From Miscanthus floridulus (lineage: Eukaryota > Streptophyta > Magnoliopsida > Poales > Poaceae), in contig NC_089589.1 in NCBI RefSeq assembly GCF_019320115.1, forward strand, positions 21,848,580 through 21,912,579: 64,000 nt of DNA. Direction: 5' to 3'. Position numbers and translations under genes: made by a program. The notes beneath the pieces are model-generated. The model was not told the origin of the DNA, did not search any database, and saw nothing but the letters and a program-made list of their open reading frames with translations. Below are positions 10,314 through 22,238 of the stretch, one piece after another (position 1 is the stretch's first letter; every line of letters starts with the position of its first letter).

Positions 10314-12480
10314 ACAAAGTGCGCTATAGAGAGGCATGTGTCACCAAAACGGCCGTCCCCTCCTTCTTTCGCTGGTCAGAATCTCCGATCACTTTTGATC
10401 AGAGGGACCATCCCTCCCACATCGCCAGACCAGGTCGCTACCCGCTCATCATTGACCCCATCGTCCACAAGAAGCACCTCACCAAGGTGCTGATGGACAG
10501 AGGCAGCTGCCTCAACATTCTCTATGTCGACACCCACGACGCCATGCGTATCCCCTGGTCGGAGCTCCGCCTGGCGAGCTCTCCCTTCCACGGCGTGATC
10601 CCGGGAGCGCAGGCATACCTGCACGGGCAGATCGACCTGCCCGTCACATTTAGTGACCGAGCCAACTTCCACTCAGAGGTACTTAGCTTTGAGGTGGTGG
10701 ACTTCCCGGGGTCTTACCACGCCATCTTGGGGCGACCATGCTACGCTATGTTCATGGTGGTCCCCAACTACACTTACCTGAAGTTGAAGATGCTAGGACC
10801 AAACGGCGTTATCACTGTGGGTAGCACCTTTTCGCATGCCTACACATGCGACCGTGAGCATTACAAGCTCACCACTGCCGTCATCAACTCTTCCGAGCTC
10901 CTGTGGCTTGGGGAGTTGTCAACCCCAGCAGTCCCAGACTGCAACAAGCCAACCTCCTCGACTGCCTTCCACCCACTCGAGGAAACTAAGGCGGTGGGGA
11001 TCGACCCCACTAACCCTACCAAGATGGTACAGATCAGGACCCAACTCCCTGCCAAATAGGAATGCGATCTCGCTGACTTTCTATGCGCCAATCGCGATGT
11101 CTTCACATGGAAACCTTCCAACATGCCAGGCATACCACAGGAGGTCGCTGAGCATGCACTATGCCTCGTCCTGGGCTCAAAGCTTACCAAGCAACGCCTG
11201 TGTCGCTTTGACGATGAGAGCCACAGGGCCATAGGCGAGGAGGTCGCCAAACTCCTGGCAGTCGGATTCATCAAAGAGGTATACCACTCTGACTGGCTTG
11301 CCATTCCTATTCTTGTTAAAAAAAAGACTAGGAAATGGAGAATGTGCATTGATTATACTAGCCTCAACAAGGCGTGTTCGAAGAACTATTTTCCTTTACC
11401 ACGCATAGACTAGATAGTCGACTCCACCTCAGTATGCGAAATCCTCTCCTTTCTGGATGCCTATTCAGGCTATCACCAGATCATGATGAAAGAGTTCGAC
11501 CAGCTCACGACTTTGTTCATCACCCCGTATGGTTCGTACTGTTACGTAACCATGCCTTTTGGTCTGAAGAACGCTGGCGCCACCTATCAACGGTGCATGC
11601 AGCAATGCTTCGCCGATCAAATCGACTCGCTCGATCAGCCTGACTAAGTCGAGCAGCCAAAACCAACAATTGCCGTCTATGTTGATGACATAGTGGTCAA
11701 AACAGCTCAAGCTTGTGACCTGATCGCAAACTTGGCCATGACATTCATGAGCCTCCAAAGGTTCAACATCAAACTGAATCCTAAAAAATATGTTTTCTAG
11801 GTTCCAAAGGGGAAGATGCTTGGATACATCGTGTCCGAACACGGCATCGAGGCCAACCACAAAAAAATCATGGCCATCTCCAACATGGGCCCTATACGCA
11901 ACGACAAGGTTGTACAGAGGCTCACTGGCTGTTTGGCCACCCTGAGCCAATTCATCTCCCGGCTCGGTGAACGGGGGATGCCTCTCTACAAGCTTCTCAA
12001 AAAGACAGACGCTTTCATCTGGACCGAGGAAGCACAACAGGGTTTGGAGAGCCTCAAAGCATCACTAACGTCAGCCCCAATCCTTGTTGCTCCCGAATGG
12101 TGAGAACCCCTCCTCCTCTACGTCGCGACAAGCAACCACGTGGTGAGCGCCACCCTAGTCATCTAAAGGGAGGAGCCGGGACACCACCTTAAGGTCCAAC
12201 GACCTGTATACTTTATCGGGGAGGTACTCACTGACCCTAAGGTCTGGTACCCCAAGGTCCTGCACTACTTCACCAGCCACGAAGTCTCGGTCGTTACTTC
12301 ATAACCGCTTGGAGACATCGTCCACAACTGCGACGCTGCAGGACGGATCTCCAAGTGGGCACTCAGGATAATGGGCCATGACATCAGGTATATCCCCCAT
12401 ACTGCTATTAAGTCTTAGGCTCTCGCGGACTTTGTCGTCGAATGGACGGAGGTCCAGCACCCAACCCCGGACGTCACCCA
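10314..12480 (+). pseudogene. Tat-lineage protease, reverse transcriptase and RNase H
   Basis: The protease is at about 10430-10790; the usual D-G/S-G triad reads DRG (LMDRGSCLNILY), so the glycine after the catalytic Asp is lost. RT covers about 11090-11860 with KKKTRKWRMCIDY, FLDAYSGYHQI and the catalytic YVDD at about 11678-11690. RNase H follows (12000-12480). Stops at 11057-11059, 11411-11413, 11644-11646, 11797-11799, 12100-12102 and further on break the polyprotein. The family enzyme copies element RNA to DNA; this copy cannot make it. Confidence 0.9.
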
Positions 12481-12910
12481 CGAGTACTGGACGATGTACT
12501 TCGACGGGTCCGTAATGGCGCCCGGCTCGGGGGCTGGAGTGGTTCTGATCTCCTCAGACAGGAGTAGGCTCTGCTACGCAATCTGCCTCCACTTTTTGGC
12601 CTCAAACAACACCACAGAATATGAGGCCCTCATCAATGGACTGTGCATCGCCATCGAGCTCGGCGCTACGTGGCTCTATGTCCGCGACGAGTCGGAGCTG
12701 GTCATCAACCAGGTCATGAAGGAGTCCTCTTGCAAAAGCCCCCTCATGCTAGCATACTGCCAGGAGGTGCACAAGCTCAAGGACAAATTCTAGGGGATCG
12801 AGCTACACCATGTCCCCCAAAAGGACAATGATGTCACCGATTTTCTCGCAAAATTGGCTGCCAGGCGGGTTCCGTCTCCAGATGGGGTCTTCATCAACGA
12901 CCTTCACGAA
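12481..12910 (+). pseudogene. Second, archaeal-type RNase H domain (aRNH)
   Basis: The segment EYWTMYFDGSV, NNTTEYEALINGL and VRDESELVINQV shows the D, E and D of an RNase H fold distinct from the one that follows RT. A dual RNase H is a hallmark of the Tat clade of plant Ty3/gypsy elements, and this is the main reason for the lineage call. One TAG (12791-12793) falls in the domain's C-terminal part. Confidence 0.8.
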
Positions 12911-13089
12911 CCGTCTGCCTGCATCCTAGAAGGTCCGATCTAGACACACCCTAATGCCGACCTGGCGCTCGGGGGCTCCAACCCCAATGCCTCTGTGACG
13001 ACGTCGCCCGCTGACGTCGTTGTGGTGGCACTCGATCAAGCCAACTGGCGAGCGCCGCTACTCACCTACCTCGTCGAGGAGGCTCTCCC

Positions 13090-14280
13090 ATCCTAAAGGA
13101 CTGAAGCACGATGGGTCACTCGATGCACCAAGACATTCGTCATGATCGGTAACAAACTCTATAAATGAAGTATATCGGGAGTACTCATGAAGTGCGTCCC
13201 TACCGAGCAAGGCAAGCAGCTCCTCCTCGAGGTCCATGCCGGAGTCTACGGACATCACGCGGCCCCGAGGTCACTGATCGGAAAAGCCTTTCACCAAGGT
13301 TTTTACTAGCCCACCACGCTACGAGATGTAGAGGAGGTCGTCCGCAGGTGTGAGGGATGCCAGTTCTACGATCGGCAAACGCACTTGCTGGCACAAGAGC
13401 TCCAAACCATCCCCATCATCTGACCATTCGTGGTCTGGGGCCTCGACATGGTAGGACCCCTCAAAAAGGGCCCGGGCGGCATCACTCACCTACTCGTAGT
13501 GGTCAACAAATTCACCAAATGGATAGAGGCCAAGCCCATCACCAACATTCGCTTGGAAGAGGCGGTCAGATTCTTCTTCGACATCAACTACCGGTTTGGC
13601 GTTCCTAATTGTATCATCACTGACCACGGAACTAACTTCACTGGGAAGAAGTTCCTGGACTTGAGTGATGGATACAGCATTAGGATCGACTGGACCTTGG
13701 TCGGACATCCACGTACTAACAGTCAGGTCAAGCGTGGCAATGGCATGGTCCTCCAAGGACTTAAGCCACACATCTTCGACTGACTCAACAAGTACACCGA
13801 GCAATGGGTCGTAGAGGTCCCAGCGATCCTCTAGAGCCTAAGAACAACCCTGAACCGATCCACAGGGTTCACACCTTTCTTCCTGGCCTATAGAGCTGAA
13901 GTAGTGCTGCCCTACGACCTCGACCACGGCACCACAAGAGTGAAGGCCTTCGACCATGACCGAGCCATGGAGGCTCAACAAGACACAGTCGACCTGCTCG
14001 AGGAGGCCCACGAGATGACCGTCACCCGCTCTGCTCACTACCAGCAGACTCTCTGTAGGTACCATGAAAGAAAAATCAGAGGGAGAATCCTCGAGGTCGG
14101 AGACCTCGTGCTTCGAAGGACTCAATCAACCAAAGAGAAACGCAAACCCTCTTCGCCTTGGGAAGGACCCTATACGGTGACCGAAGTGATCCGACTGGGC
14201 ACCTACTGATTGAAGGACGACAATGGCGACATTCTCACCAACACTTGGAACATCGAACAGTTACGTCGTTTCTTCCCCTA
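13090..14280 (+). pseudogene. Tat-lineage integrase, catalytic Glu replaced
   Basis: An HHCC zinc region (GVYGHHAAP ... CEGCQFYDRQ, 13235-13380) precedes the rve core: first Asp in WGLDMVGPL (13435-13460), second in IITDHGTNF (13612-13640). Where the family reads GQVERAN this copy has SQVKRGN (13722-13740), so the third acidic residue is Lys. The GPY-like motif EGPYTV follows at about 14165. Stops at 13165-13170, 13307, 13421, 13781 and elsewhere. Integrase joins element cDNA to the genome; this copy is dead. Confidence 0.85.
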
Positions 14281-14761
14281 AAAATTCGGTCTTACCACTT
14301 TCTTTCATTCAAACATTTGCTCCTACAAAGCACCTCGGCCCAAACACTTTTGGCCCGAAGTGATACCACCTCTCTTTGTTACTATCATATGGTAAATGCT
14401 TTTTTACCTGAACGAAAGGGTAGTCCGTTCCTTGGATTACCTTACGTGACTTTGCCTTAAACATTCCAACCGATCGCACCCCGCCACTACCTACGGTTAT
14501 GAGCAGCTGAGCCTCGCGGGCCACGCCTGGGCTCTTAAGGTTGCAGCCTATAGGATGAACGAGCAGGTGCAAAAAATAAACAATAAAAACAGAGCTATGC
14601 TAGGGTAAAAACAAGGAACGGATGGGACAAGCTTCCTGAATGAAGTGATTCATCACAAAAATAAAGTTACTGTATTCATGGATACACAAAAATGTTTACA
14701 CAGGGGGCTCCCCCACGAACTTATCCATTACATATGCTAAGTACTTCTACTCTAATTTCTA

Positions 14762-17700
14762 CTATGGTTGCCCGATGGCATCGGCTACAGGCTCAACTAG
14801 CGAAGATAGGGGCTGCTCGATCTCTGACGGGACAACGTTTGGCTTGGTCAGAGGTGGGGCGACGTTTGCTTCCGACCCAGGCGCCACTCCAACTGTAGGT
14901 TGGACAACGTCCTCCTGGTGTGCGCCTTCAGCTGTGCTCGCACGATGAGCCTCCATCACCCATTGCACGGAGACTTGCTTTGCCACCATCTGTGCGCATG
15001 GCAGCAAGCTCTCCCCGAGCGCATGGATGGTGTCCGGGCTCTAGCCATCGGTGTACCCGCTGCAGATGGCAGCGAAGTCAAGGTCCGGGTGGTGCGTCGC
15101 CACCGAGGTCAACACCCCTGACATCCCATAGAACATCCTGTTGGAGAGTCCTTCCTCCTACTGAGTCACCTGGTCATGCAACCGAGCGTTCGACTCCTCC
15201 TTCCCAAGCATCTGGCCCCGGAGCGCGAGCACTTCCTGGTCGACCTTTGACTGGGCCTTCCGCTCTGACTCTAGGGCCTCTAGGGAACTCTAGAGCGCCA
15301 CCTTGGTCTCTGCTAGGGATATCTAGAGCACCACCTTGGTCTCCGCCTAGTGGACCTTCGCTGCCTCAAGTCCTCGCTCAGCGGTGGTCGCCCGCTCCAC
15401 CACGAGCAGTTCCACCGCCCGTGCCTCTATCACCTCGGCCACCCAGTCTTAAGACTCATGGTGGGTGGACTCTAGCTGGCGCTCGAGCTCGGCGACCTGC
15501 TGCGATGCCGCAGCCTCCCGTTCCATCCGACCATGCTCCTCCCGGAGGAAACGGGACTTGTGCCTCGACATCTCCTCCAAGCCATGTAGAGCAAGAAGCC
15601 AACGCGCTGAAGCAACCAAGGACAGACCAAGGAGTTAAGGACAAACGCAGAAAACTTAACTCTATGACTCGGGGTAGGTCGACTGTAACCACCTGGTGGA
15701 CGGACTTGACCCGCTCTAGGGCCTCGTCGAGCCTCGCCCTGGTTTTGGCGAGATCGGACTCCATCACGAGTCCTCTCCCCCCAAGTATGTCCCAGAGCTG
15801 CACCTCCTCCAAATCCCGAAGGATGAACCGCACCTTCCTCGGGTCACCAGGGTAGGGCCACACTAGGTCGGTGGTCACCCCCAACCCGCTGGAAGGCCCA
15901 GCCGATGACCGGACCACCGCTAGCTCCTGCGATGGCGGGATGGCTGGTGGCTCCACCCTGGTGCCTAACTCGCTGGGGCAAGGGATCTCCACCTCCTCGA
16001 CCTCGTGGCCTACCGGCGGTTGTTCTGCCTATGGTCTAGCCGCATCTCCTCTAGACCTCAACAGTTCTGACCAGGAGGGCGAGCCGTGCATCCCTTCACC
16101 AGGCAAGGCAGGGAGCCAGGTCTCCTCCCTCTCTTCCATCGCTATCGGTGCAGGAGGGATCATGAGGGTCACCTCTGACCTAGCCTCTGCCGTCGGCACC
16201 GGGATCGCCGCTGTCACCTCTGCTGCCACTGTCGCCATACTTGCGATCGACCGAGAAGGCACCACCCCCGGAGGGGAAGGACGCACCACCGCCACCCTAC
16301 TCTCACCGCCGCTCGTTGAGACACACTGCAAGGTGGGCCTCCACTCCTCCCGCATAGGAGGGGGGGCAATGCTTAATGCCATCAGTATCTGGCCACTATC
16401 GAAAAAATACAGGTCAGTCGCACCCCAAAAACTCAACTATAAGATCGAAAAGAAACAAAGAAAGCATACCGTGACACAAGCAACAGGGTTCTGAAGCCCC
16501 AACCTGCTGGCAATGGGACCACTGGACGAGGGCTATTCACAGGTCCTGAGCCACGCCCCCTCACTTGGACTGAGGGGGGAGTCGACCCAGCTGGCTCCTG
16601 ATCAGCCTGAGCGTCGTCGTGGTCGCTGGCTCAAGGCATGCCAACCAGGGCAGCTGGCGGGGCATCCCCCTATTGTGGGTCACGCACCGGCGCCGGCCCC
16701 GATGATGCGCGGGTGCGAGCTCGCTCCTCCGACCGCTTGGCCTGCCCCGCCACACCCGAAGCAGGTGGGGACAAGGCCGGTGATGCCTCCAAAGGGCGCA
16801 GCGACCACGTCCTCTTTGCCTCCCATTCACTGACAGCATCCGAGCTCGTGGGGCGCTTCCTTGGCACGGGAACATCGTCGCGCCTCTCTACCTCCCGCCC
16901 ACCGCCGGTGGATGCAGCCGCAGGCTCGCGATGCTCCAAGGACATCACGACAACCTCCTAGCCTCCCTCATCCTCAGAGGAGATCACATGGTCACACATC
17001 TCCGTGGGGTCCTCCGACCTGAGCTCCGCCTCGACGTCACTCCTATTTTCCCCGGCCCGCACACGTCGAGCGATGTCCTGCTCCTTCTGGTGCTTCCTCT
17101 AAGCCTTCTTAGCTCTCTTCTTCTTCCAGCCATCCACTGCCTCCTTCAGGGCGTCTTGCCAAGCCACGCCCTTCGGCCCCTGCGAAACGAACGACTTGAA
17201 GTCAAATTATAGGAGAGCGAGATCGAAAGGGACACGAAATAAGGAAAGGAGAATGTACCAGATTTGGCAACTTCCCAGTGAGGAGAGGTCTGGACTTTCC
17301 TTCAAGGGTCTCCCAAGGATTCAGTTGCATCACCCGGTCGAGTCGGCTCTAGACTTTGTCCTTTGCCAACTCCACTGGCAACACGCGATCGGGGTCTATC
17401 GGGCCGGAGTACAGCCACATCGGCCACGTCCTTTCTGCCAGTAGGGCGACCCGACGATGGAAGAAGGTGTGGAACACCCGCACCCCATCGAGGCCATGCT
17501 ACAATAGCTTCTGGAGCTCCGCCCCGATGATCTCTAGCTTGTTCTGCCGGCTGGAGCGCCCCCACGACCTGCTTTCCCCCCTCTCTAGTCTCCTTCCGGT
17601 GAACGGCGGGAACAACGCCTCCAATGGGTTCCGGATGTAGAACCACTCCCCATACCACCACTGATTGGAGTCGCAGGGTGTGTACGCGGGGTAGGAGCCC

Positions 17701-18110
17701 GATGAGCTTGGCTTCTTCTGTAGGTCGAAGCCACCAACTGGCGTGGTCCTAGCCAGCTTCCCCTTCGACAAAGCTCGCCCGATGAAGATCCGCCGGAAGA
17801 AGTCCATGTGCGGCTCCATCCTGAGGAAGGACTCGCACATGGTGATGAGGCCGACGACGTGCAGCACCCCAGTCGGATTGAGGTCCTACAGCTCTAGGCC
17901 CCACTCATTGAGGAGCCCGTGCAGGAACCAGTGCGTGGGGCATCCTAGCCCGCGCTCATGGAAGGCAAGGAAGGAGACAACCTTGCCGGCCCGAGGTCAC
18001 CGGAAATCCTGCCCCATAGGAGCCCTCCAGTGCGCCACCTCCTTCGGCGGAAGTAGCCCCTTCCCGGCGAAGGTGGCTAGCACCGACTCATCCACATTGG
18101 ATGGCCTCCA
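14762..18110 (-). pseudogene. Antisense gene of the Tat element: Transposase_28-like domain plus coiled coil, with introns
   Basis: On the minus strand an N-terminal region (about 18100-17500) reads FLAFHERGLGCPTHWFLHGL, NPTGVLHVVGLITMCESFL, MEPHMDFFRRIF and WFYIRNP, the pattern of the plant 'putative gypsy type transposon' domain (Pfam Transposase_28). A low-complexity middle follows, then about 15990-15670 (VRFILRDLEEVQLWDILGG), and a long charged coiled coil (15600-14900) ending at 14762. Three GT-AG introns in the minus sense keep the domain order: 17258-17180, 16469-16396 and 15668-15607. A few stops are present. Antisense ORFs between pol and the 3' LTR are known in Grande/RIRE2-type Tat elements; their role is unknown. 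The plus-strand frame at 14920-15855 is its shadow. Confidence 0.7.
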
Positions 18111-19563
18111 GCTCGACAGTGCGCTCCAGATTCATGAAATAGATCTTTGAGTTCTCCTCTCCCTCGCTCTACCCTCTCTAACTTAGGAACCACCACGACA
18201 CGAACGCACTTGGCGAGAAAGAAGAAGGAGGAGAGGCGGCGGATGGAGAATAGGCGAAGGAATGGGACAAATGCCCTTTCCCTTCCCCTATTTAAGGAGA
18301 AGACGCAACAATTGGAGAAAGGCGAATGATTGGGGTGAAAAACCCTCTCCCTTCCCCTATTCAACGCGGATGGGAATGCGACGGGATGCGCCCTGACTGA
18401 TGGGATGCGTCCTGCCCGATGATATGGCGCCTAGTTAGACAGGACATGGCCTGGGCATGGCCCACCATTACCGCACGCTAGGCACGAGAAACAAGGCGCA
18501 ACCGCACGTAGGTAGCCCTCCGCCTTCCTAGGCAAGACTTGGAAGGGGCCAACAACGGGATCTCCACATAGGAGAGACCAATGGGCTTCCTGAGTCGATC
18601 GGACAGCTCAGGCAAATACTAAGAGACGGGTAAGGAGCAGAGGGATACCCTATGTGGGCCATGCCGACTCCGTCACGAACGACGAGCACGGATCCTACTC
18701 GGACATATCCGATAAAAACTCCTCAAGCCTGTCACTCGGGTCATCAAGGTAACTCTACCAATCCCTCTTACTTTATTTTTTCTGATGCATAATCATTCAT
18801 TCATCCATACTCATTTATGTATTCACACATTCATTCATACAGTCATTCATCCCATATATCCGAAGCATCACATATGCAGTTAAATGCATCACAACACTCC
18901 GTGTTACATCACGAAGTGGTAGTTGCCTCATTTGACATGAGCAACGATCGACTGGGGTTCGAAGGCTAGCCCGCGAAGGGTTCGAGGCTGCCTCGCATCA
19001 AACAGAGCCAGGGGAGAAAACATAGATGAGCCCTAGTGGCCCTCGCCCAATCTGCTCCGAAGCAGACATGGTCATCTCAACCTTCTCATTCGATCCTAAC
19101 CTAGAGCCATGCCCACAGAATCTCCATCGAGGGAAGGCCAACGGGCCACCTGAGTCAGTCTTCGAAATGACCTGGGCATCTACCGAGACACGGGTTAAGG
19201 AGCAGTGGAATGCCACATGAGGGCTATGCTGACCCCGTCACAAACGACAAACCTGGATTCCACTCGAACGTGCCTGTTAGCGAGCTCACCGAGCACATCA
19301 CTCGAGCCATCGAGGCAAGCGATGTTAGCTCAGCTCCTCTAGTTGTGGAAACCACGAACGGGGTAACGCACGGAACTAGAGCAACCCCTACCAAACCCAA
19401 TGGGGCTCAGGGGCTTAGGTCGCCTGACACCGACTCAGGAAATCAACTGACCGCATAGGTCACAGGCGGGACAAACATGGGTGAACACCCCGAACGACAG
19501 TCTAGGCCCTAGGAAAAGAGTACCAAGATGCTCAGCCTCCAACCGACACACCAGTCGTATGTA
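18111..19563 (+). other. Non-coding 3' internal region of the Tat element with a repeated block
   Basis: No coding signal seen. A block around 18580-18760 (GAGACGGGTAAGGAGCAG, GACTCCGTCACGAACGACGA) recurs diverged at about 19140-19320 (ACGGGTTAAGGAGCAG, GACCCCGTCACAAACGAC), roughly 560 bp apart. The region 18370-18600 could be the promoter side of the antisense gene, but I see no clear TATA box. Confidence 0.5.
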
Positions 19564-19778
19564 GGCTTAGGGGCTACACCCGCGGGTGCGCTCGAGTGCA
19601 CCTGCTGTCAAAACGAAAAATTCCCTCGCTGCCAAGACAAAAAAAACCCAGACGATTCTACTTGAATCACCCAGGGGCTTGGGGGCTACACCCACAGGTG
19701 TGCTCGGGTGCACCCGCCGTGAAGATGAAAAATCCACCAGACGATTCTACCCAAATCGCCCAAGGGCTCAGGGGCTCC
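19564..19778 (+). repeat. Duplicated block ending in the polypurine tract
   Basis: Two diverged copies about 118 bp apart (from about 19564 and 19682) each contain GGGGCTACACCC, GTGCACC(T/C)GC and ACGATTCTAC. The last 18 bases (CAAGGGCTCAGGGGCTCC, 19761-19778) stand directly before the LTR and serve as the polypurine tract that primes plus-strand synthesis in these elements. Confidence 0.55.
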
Positions 19779-19944
19779 TGTCGGGTTCAAAAACCTGGGG
19801 TCCCTCAAGGACCTGCTTCCCAGCAAAAGCTTGGCCCAGTAGACAATGTTACGAACGACGTGCAACTCCTGGGCTAGCCCAAAAACCTAACGACAGGCCA
19901 GAAAGGTGATCCAGTCTTCGACTAGAAGCCTGGTCAAAGAAGAA

Positions 19945-20220
19945 CGACGCTCGCTTCCGACTTCGGCCCGCCACTCTGACCGGAAGGCCTAGCAGCGCTC
20001 CCTTTCGTCGCTTCCGACTTCGGCCAGCATCTCCGATTGGAAGGCCTGGCCGAGAAGGACCGACGCTCGCCTCTGACTCCGGCCCGCATCTCTGACCGGA
20101 AGGCCTGGCCGAGAAGGGACGACGCTCGCCTCCGACTCCGACCTGCCTCTCCGACTAGAAGGCTTGGCCAAGGAGGACCAGCGCTCACCTCAGACTTCGA
20201 CTCGCTTCTCTGACCAGGAG
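19945..20220 (+). repeat. Tandem array of a ~59-bp unit in the LTR U3
   Basis: Five diverged copies with phases near 19952, 20010, 20071, 20131 and 20191, each with TC(C/T)GACT(T/C)CG and GGAAGGC(C/T)TGGCC. Such U3 arrays often act as enhancer-like sequence in LTR retrotransposons; that role is inference. Confidence 0.75.
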
Positions 20221-20673
20221 TACATTGAACCTCTGCTTACAGCCCTTCTCCGACTGGGAGGCCGAAGCTGACTGGGGAACGACCAATCGGGGACGCCCGC
20301 TCGGTGAAGACCCAGGAAATGGACAGAGCAAGTAAGGTAGGGCGCTATAGTCAACCGCAATATCATGGACCGTACCCTACACACTTGTAGGAAAGTACTA
20401 TCAGGTCATGTCAGAAGGGTAGTTTATAACCTTCCAGACATGTCAGAACACCAATATTGTTGTGGGCGCCAACATTTGACCTACATTATCGTAGGCGCCA
20501 ACATTGGCCATACCAAAAGATCATGATGGAGCCTACCACATGTGTCTGGGCATCAACAGTATTGTAGGCACCGACAAACCGTCTTGTACTTGATGGCGTG
20601 GGCAACAAGACTAGGTAGCACACACACTCTCTTTCTCTCACACTCTCTCTCTTGTAAAGCCGTCCCCTTCATC

Positions 20674-20680
20674 TATAAAA
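20674..20680 (+). promoter_or_regulatory. TATA box of the Tat LTR
   Basis: TATAAAAGGGG preceded by a CTCTCT-rich tract, 367 bp before the LTR end. Composition and place fit a pol II core promoter. Confidence 0.65.
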
Positions 20681-21040
20681 GGGGATGCGCTCTCTCCAAA
20701 AGAGGAGGATCGATCAGAACAACCAACGAAGGATGATTCTAATGAACAACAGATGTTCGAACACTTAGCGCACATCAGAGCTCCCGTCACTCTCAGCCCT
20801 TCGGTCCAGAGTCCGACCGGACCTCTAATACCTCCCATCTTACTCCCTTTTGTTTGTCACCCCATAGCAAACTTCGAGCACCTGGGCTCAGGAATAAAGT
20901 CACCGACCGACTCACACTAGACGTAGGGCACATTGCCCGAACCAGTATAATCCCTGTGTCATTGAGTGCTAGGCCACATCCGATCACAACGTACGGCAAA
21001 ATGACAAATATTTACTAGTTGGTCACTTTTCGCACCGACA

Positions 21041-21282
21041 GAATCTAACGCAAACATAATAGGTTTAAACTGATCTATAACAGGAGAATGGCAGAGGATT
21101 GAAGATTCATCGGGGGTCTACTAGAAAGGATGCATAGACTAAAAGTTGGGTCAGTCACACATGAAAGTATAATTTAAGGTTCATGTGAATTATCCCAATT
21201 CAAAGAAGACTGGGTGTGAACAGAGAAAGATGGATTACTATGCAAGGGCGAGGTGGCATGACATCAGCCATATATTTCATAT
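21041..21282. other. Flank between Tat LTR and CACTA element
   Basis: 240 bp with no ORF, repeat or motif I recognise. Because the CACTA to the right has TAT duplications at 21280-21282 and 37490-37492, this segment was contiguous with 37490 onward before the insertion. Confidence 0.5.
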
Positions 21283-21303
21283 CACTATGCTAGATTTGCA
21301 CAT

Positions 21304-21555
21304 CACTACTGGCCTCATTACTGCCGGATTTGTGAGAACCAGCAATGATGTACCTTCACTGCCAGTTATGAGCTTGAAAATGAGAAAATAATTGGGGCTA
21401 GGCTAAAACCGGCAGTAAAGGGCCACATCACTGCCGGTTTGTGGCTTAAACTAGCAGTGTTTTGGCGGCCACTTATCACTGTCGGTTCAAGCCACAAACC
21501 GGCAGTGATTTGGCTATATCACTGTCGGTTCTAGCCAAGAACCGACGGTGATAAG
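21304..21555 (+). repeat. 5' subterminal repeats of the 16-kb CACTA
   Basis: Short direct and inverted copies of CACTGCCGGTT and its variants at about 21305, 21403, 21428, 21475, 21496 and 21518. In CACTA elements such motifs bind the TNPA-type protein and help bring the ends together. Confidence 0.8.
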
Positions 21556-21653
21556 CCTACAGCACAAAAAGGCTGCAGCCGTCCTCTTCTTCCTCCTCTC
21601 TTCCATCCCGAGAACAGAGGCGCGCGTTTGGGCCCTTCCCTCCATTGTTGTGG

Positions 21654-21741
21654 TTGGTCTTCACCATGAAGCCAGCTCTTGGATTTTGAAGAATGACTTG
21701 GTCTTCACCATGAAGCCAGCTCTTGGATTTTGAAGAATGAC
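21654..21741 (+). repeat. Perfect 44-bp tandem duplication in the transposase leader
   Basis: The unit starting TTGGTCTTCACCATGAAG at 21654 is repeated at 21698 without a mismatch; a third, partial start (TTGATCTT) follows. It lies in the 5' leader of the transposase gene. Perfect identity implies a recent event. Confidence 0.85.
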
Positions 21742-22238
21742 TTGATCTTTTTGCTTTAAGGTTAGTAACAAACATCCACTCCTTTGATTTTGTTGCTTAA
21801 TTAGCTTCATTTTGATGGCTACATTGCTTTATTCTCATTCTAGTTCTTTCTCCATTCTAGAGAGCACTTTTCCAATTGGGCATTTGTGCAAGGCTCATAT
21901 TGTGGTGAATCCATCATCCAAACGGTTAGTGTCTATGAACATATTTAAATTCCTAGCTAATTATTCCATGGTGGTCAAGATCATCATTGTTAGTATGTGA
22001 TGCTATAATTAGTTCTTAGAAGTAGAGTAGAATAGTTGTTCTTCAATATTGTGCAATAATTGTTTTTTACTATGATTTTCAATTTACAGGGCCGGGGCTA
22101 TCTATTTCAATTTTCCAATAATTAGTGTACAATAATGTTTTCTAAAAATGGTACTTTTGAGCTACAATTGTTGTTCATGAAGCTTGATTTCTTATTAATT
22201 CTTTGTAATTACTGTCTTAGTATTTTTTTTGTGCAGAG

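Larger units (their letters stand above)
9416..21040 (+). mobile_element. Ty3/gypsy element, Tat lineage (RIRE2/Cinful-like), decayed, 5' end cut
   Basis: Plus-strand order: gag (9416-10313), protease, RT and RNase H (10314-12480), a second RNase H of the archaeal type special to Tat elements (12481-12910), integrase (13090-14280), a 5.5-kb 3' region holding an antisense gene (18110-14762), a polypurine tract and a 3' LTR (19779-21040, TGTCGG...CCGACA). The 5' LTR, PBS and start of gag are absent because another gypsy LTR is inserted at 9415/9416; they should lie left of the window. More than a dozen in-frame stops mark it as an old copy. Confidence 0.9.
19779..21040 (+). repeat. 3' LTR of the Tat element (1262 bp)
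   Basis: It begins TGTCGGGTTC and ends TTCGCACCGACA, so the ends form the inverted repeat TGTCGG/CCGACA. It contains a U3 tandem array (19945-20220), a TATA box (20674-20680) followed by a CT-rich start region, and a typical gypsy LTR tail. The 5' LTR is not in the window. The right flank is GAATC (21041-21045); a matching target duplication cannot be tested here. Confidence 0.85.

Noticed and set aside
14920..15855. 311-codon plus-strand ORF
   Set aside because: Shadow of the antisense coiled-coil gene on the minus strand; proline/serine-rich with no family resemblance.
21304..21312. CACTACTGG as left end of the 16-kb CACTA
   Set aside because: The flank there is CAT, not matching TAT on the right; the CACTA at 21283 has TAT and a longer match to the right TIR.
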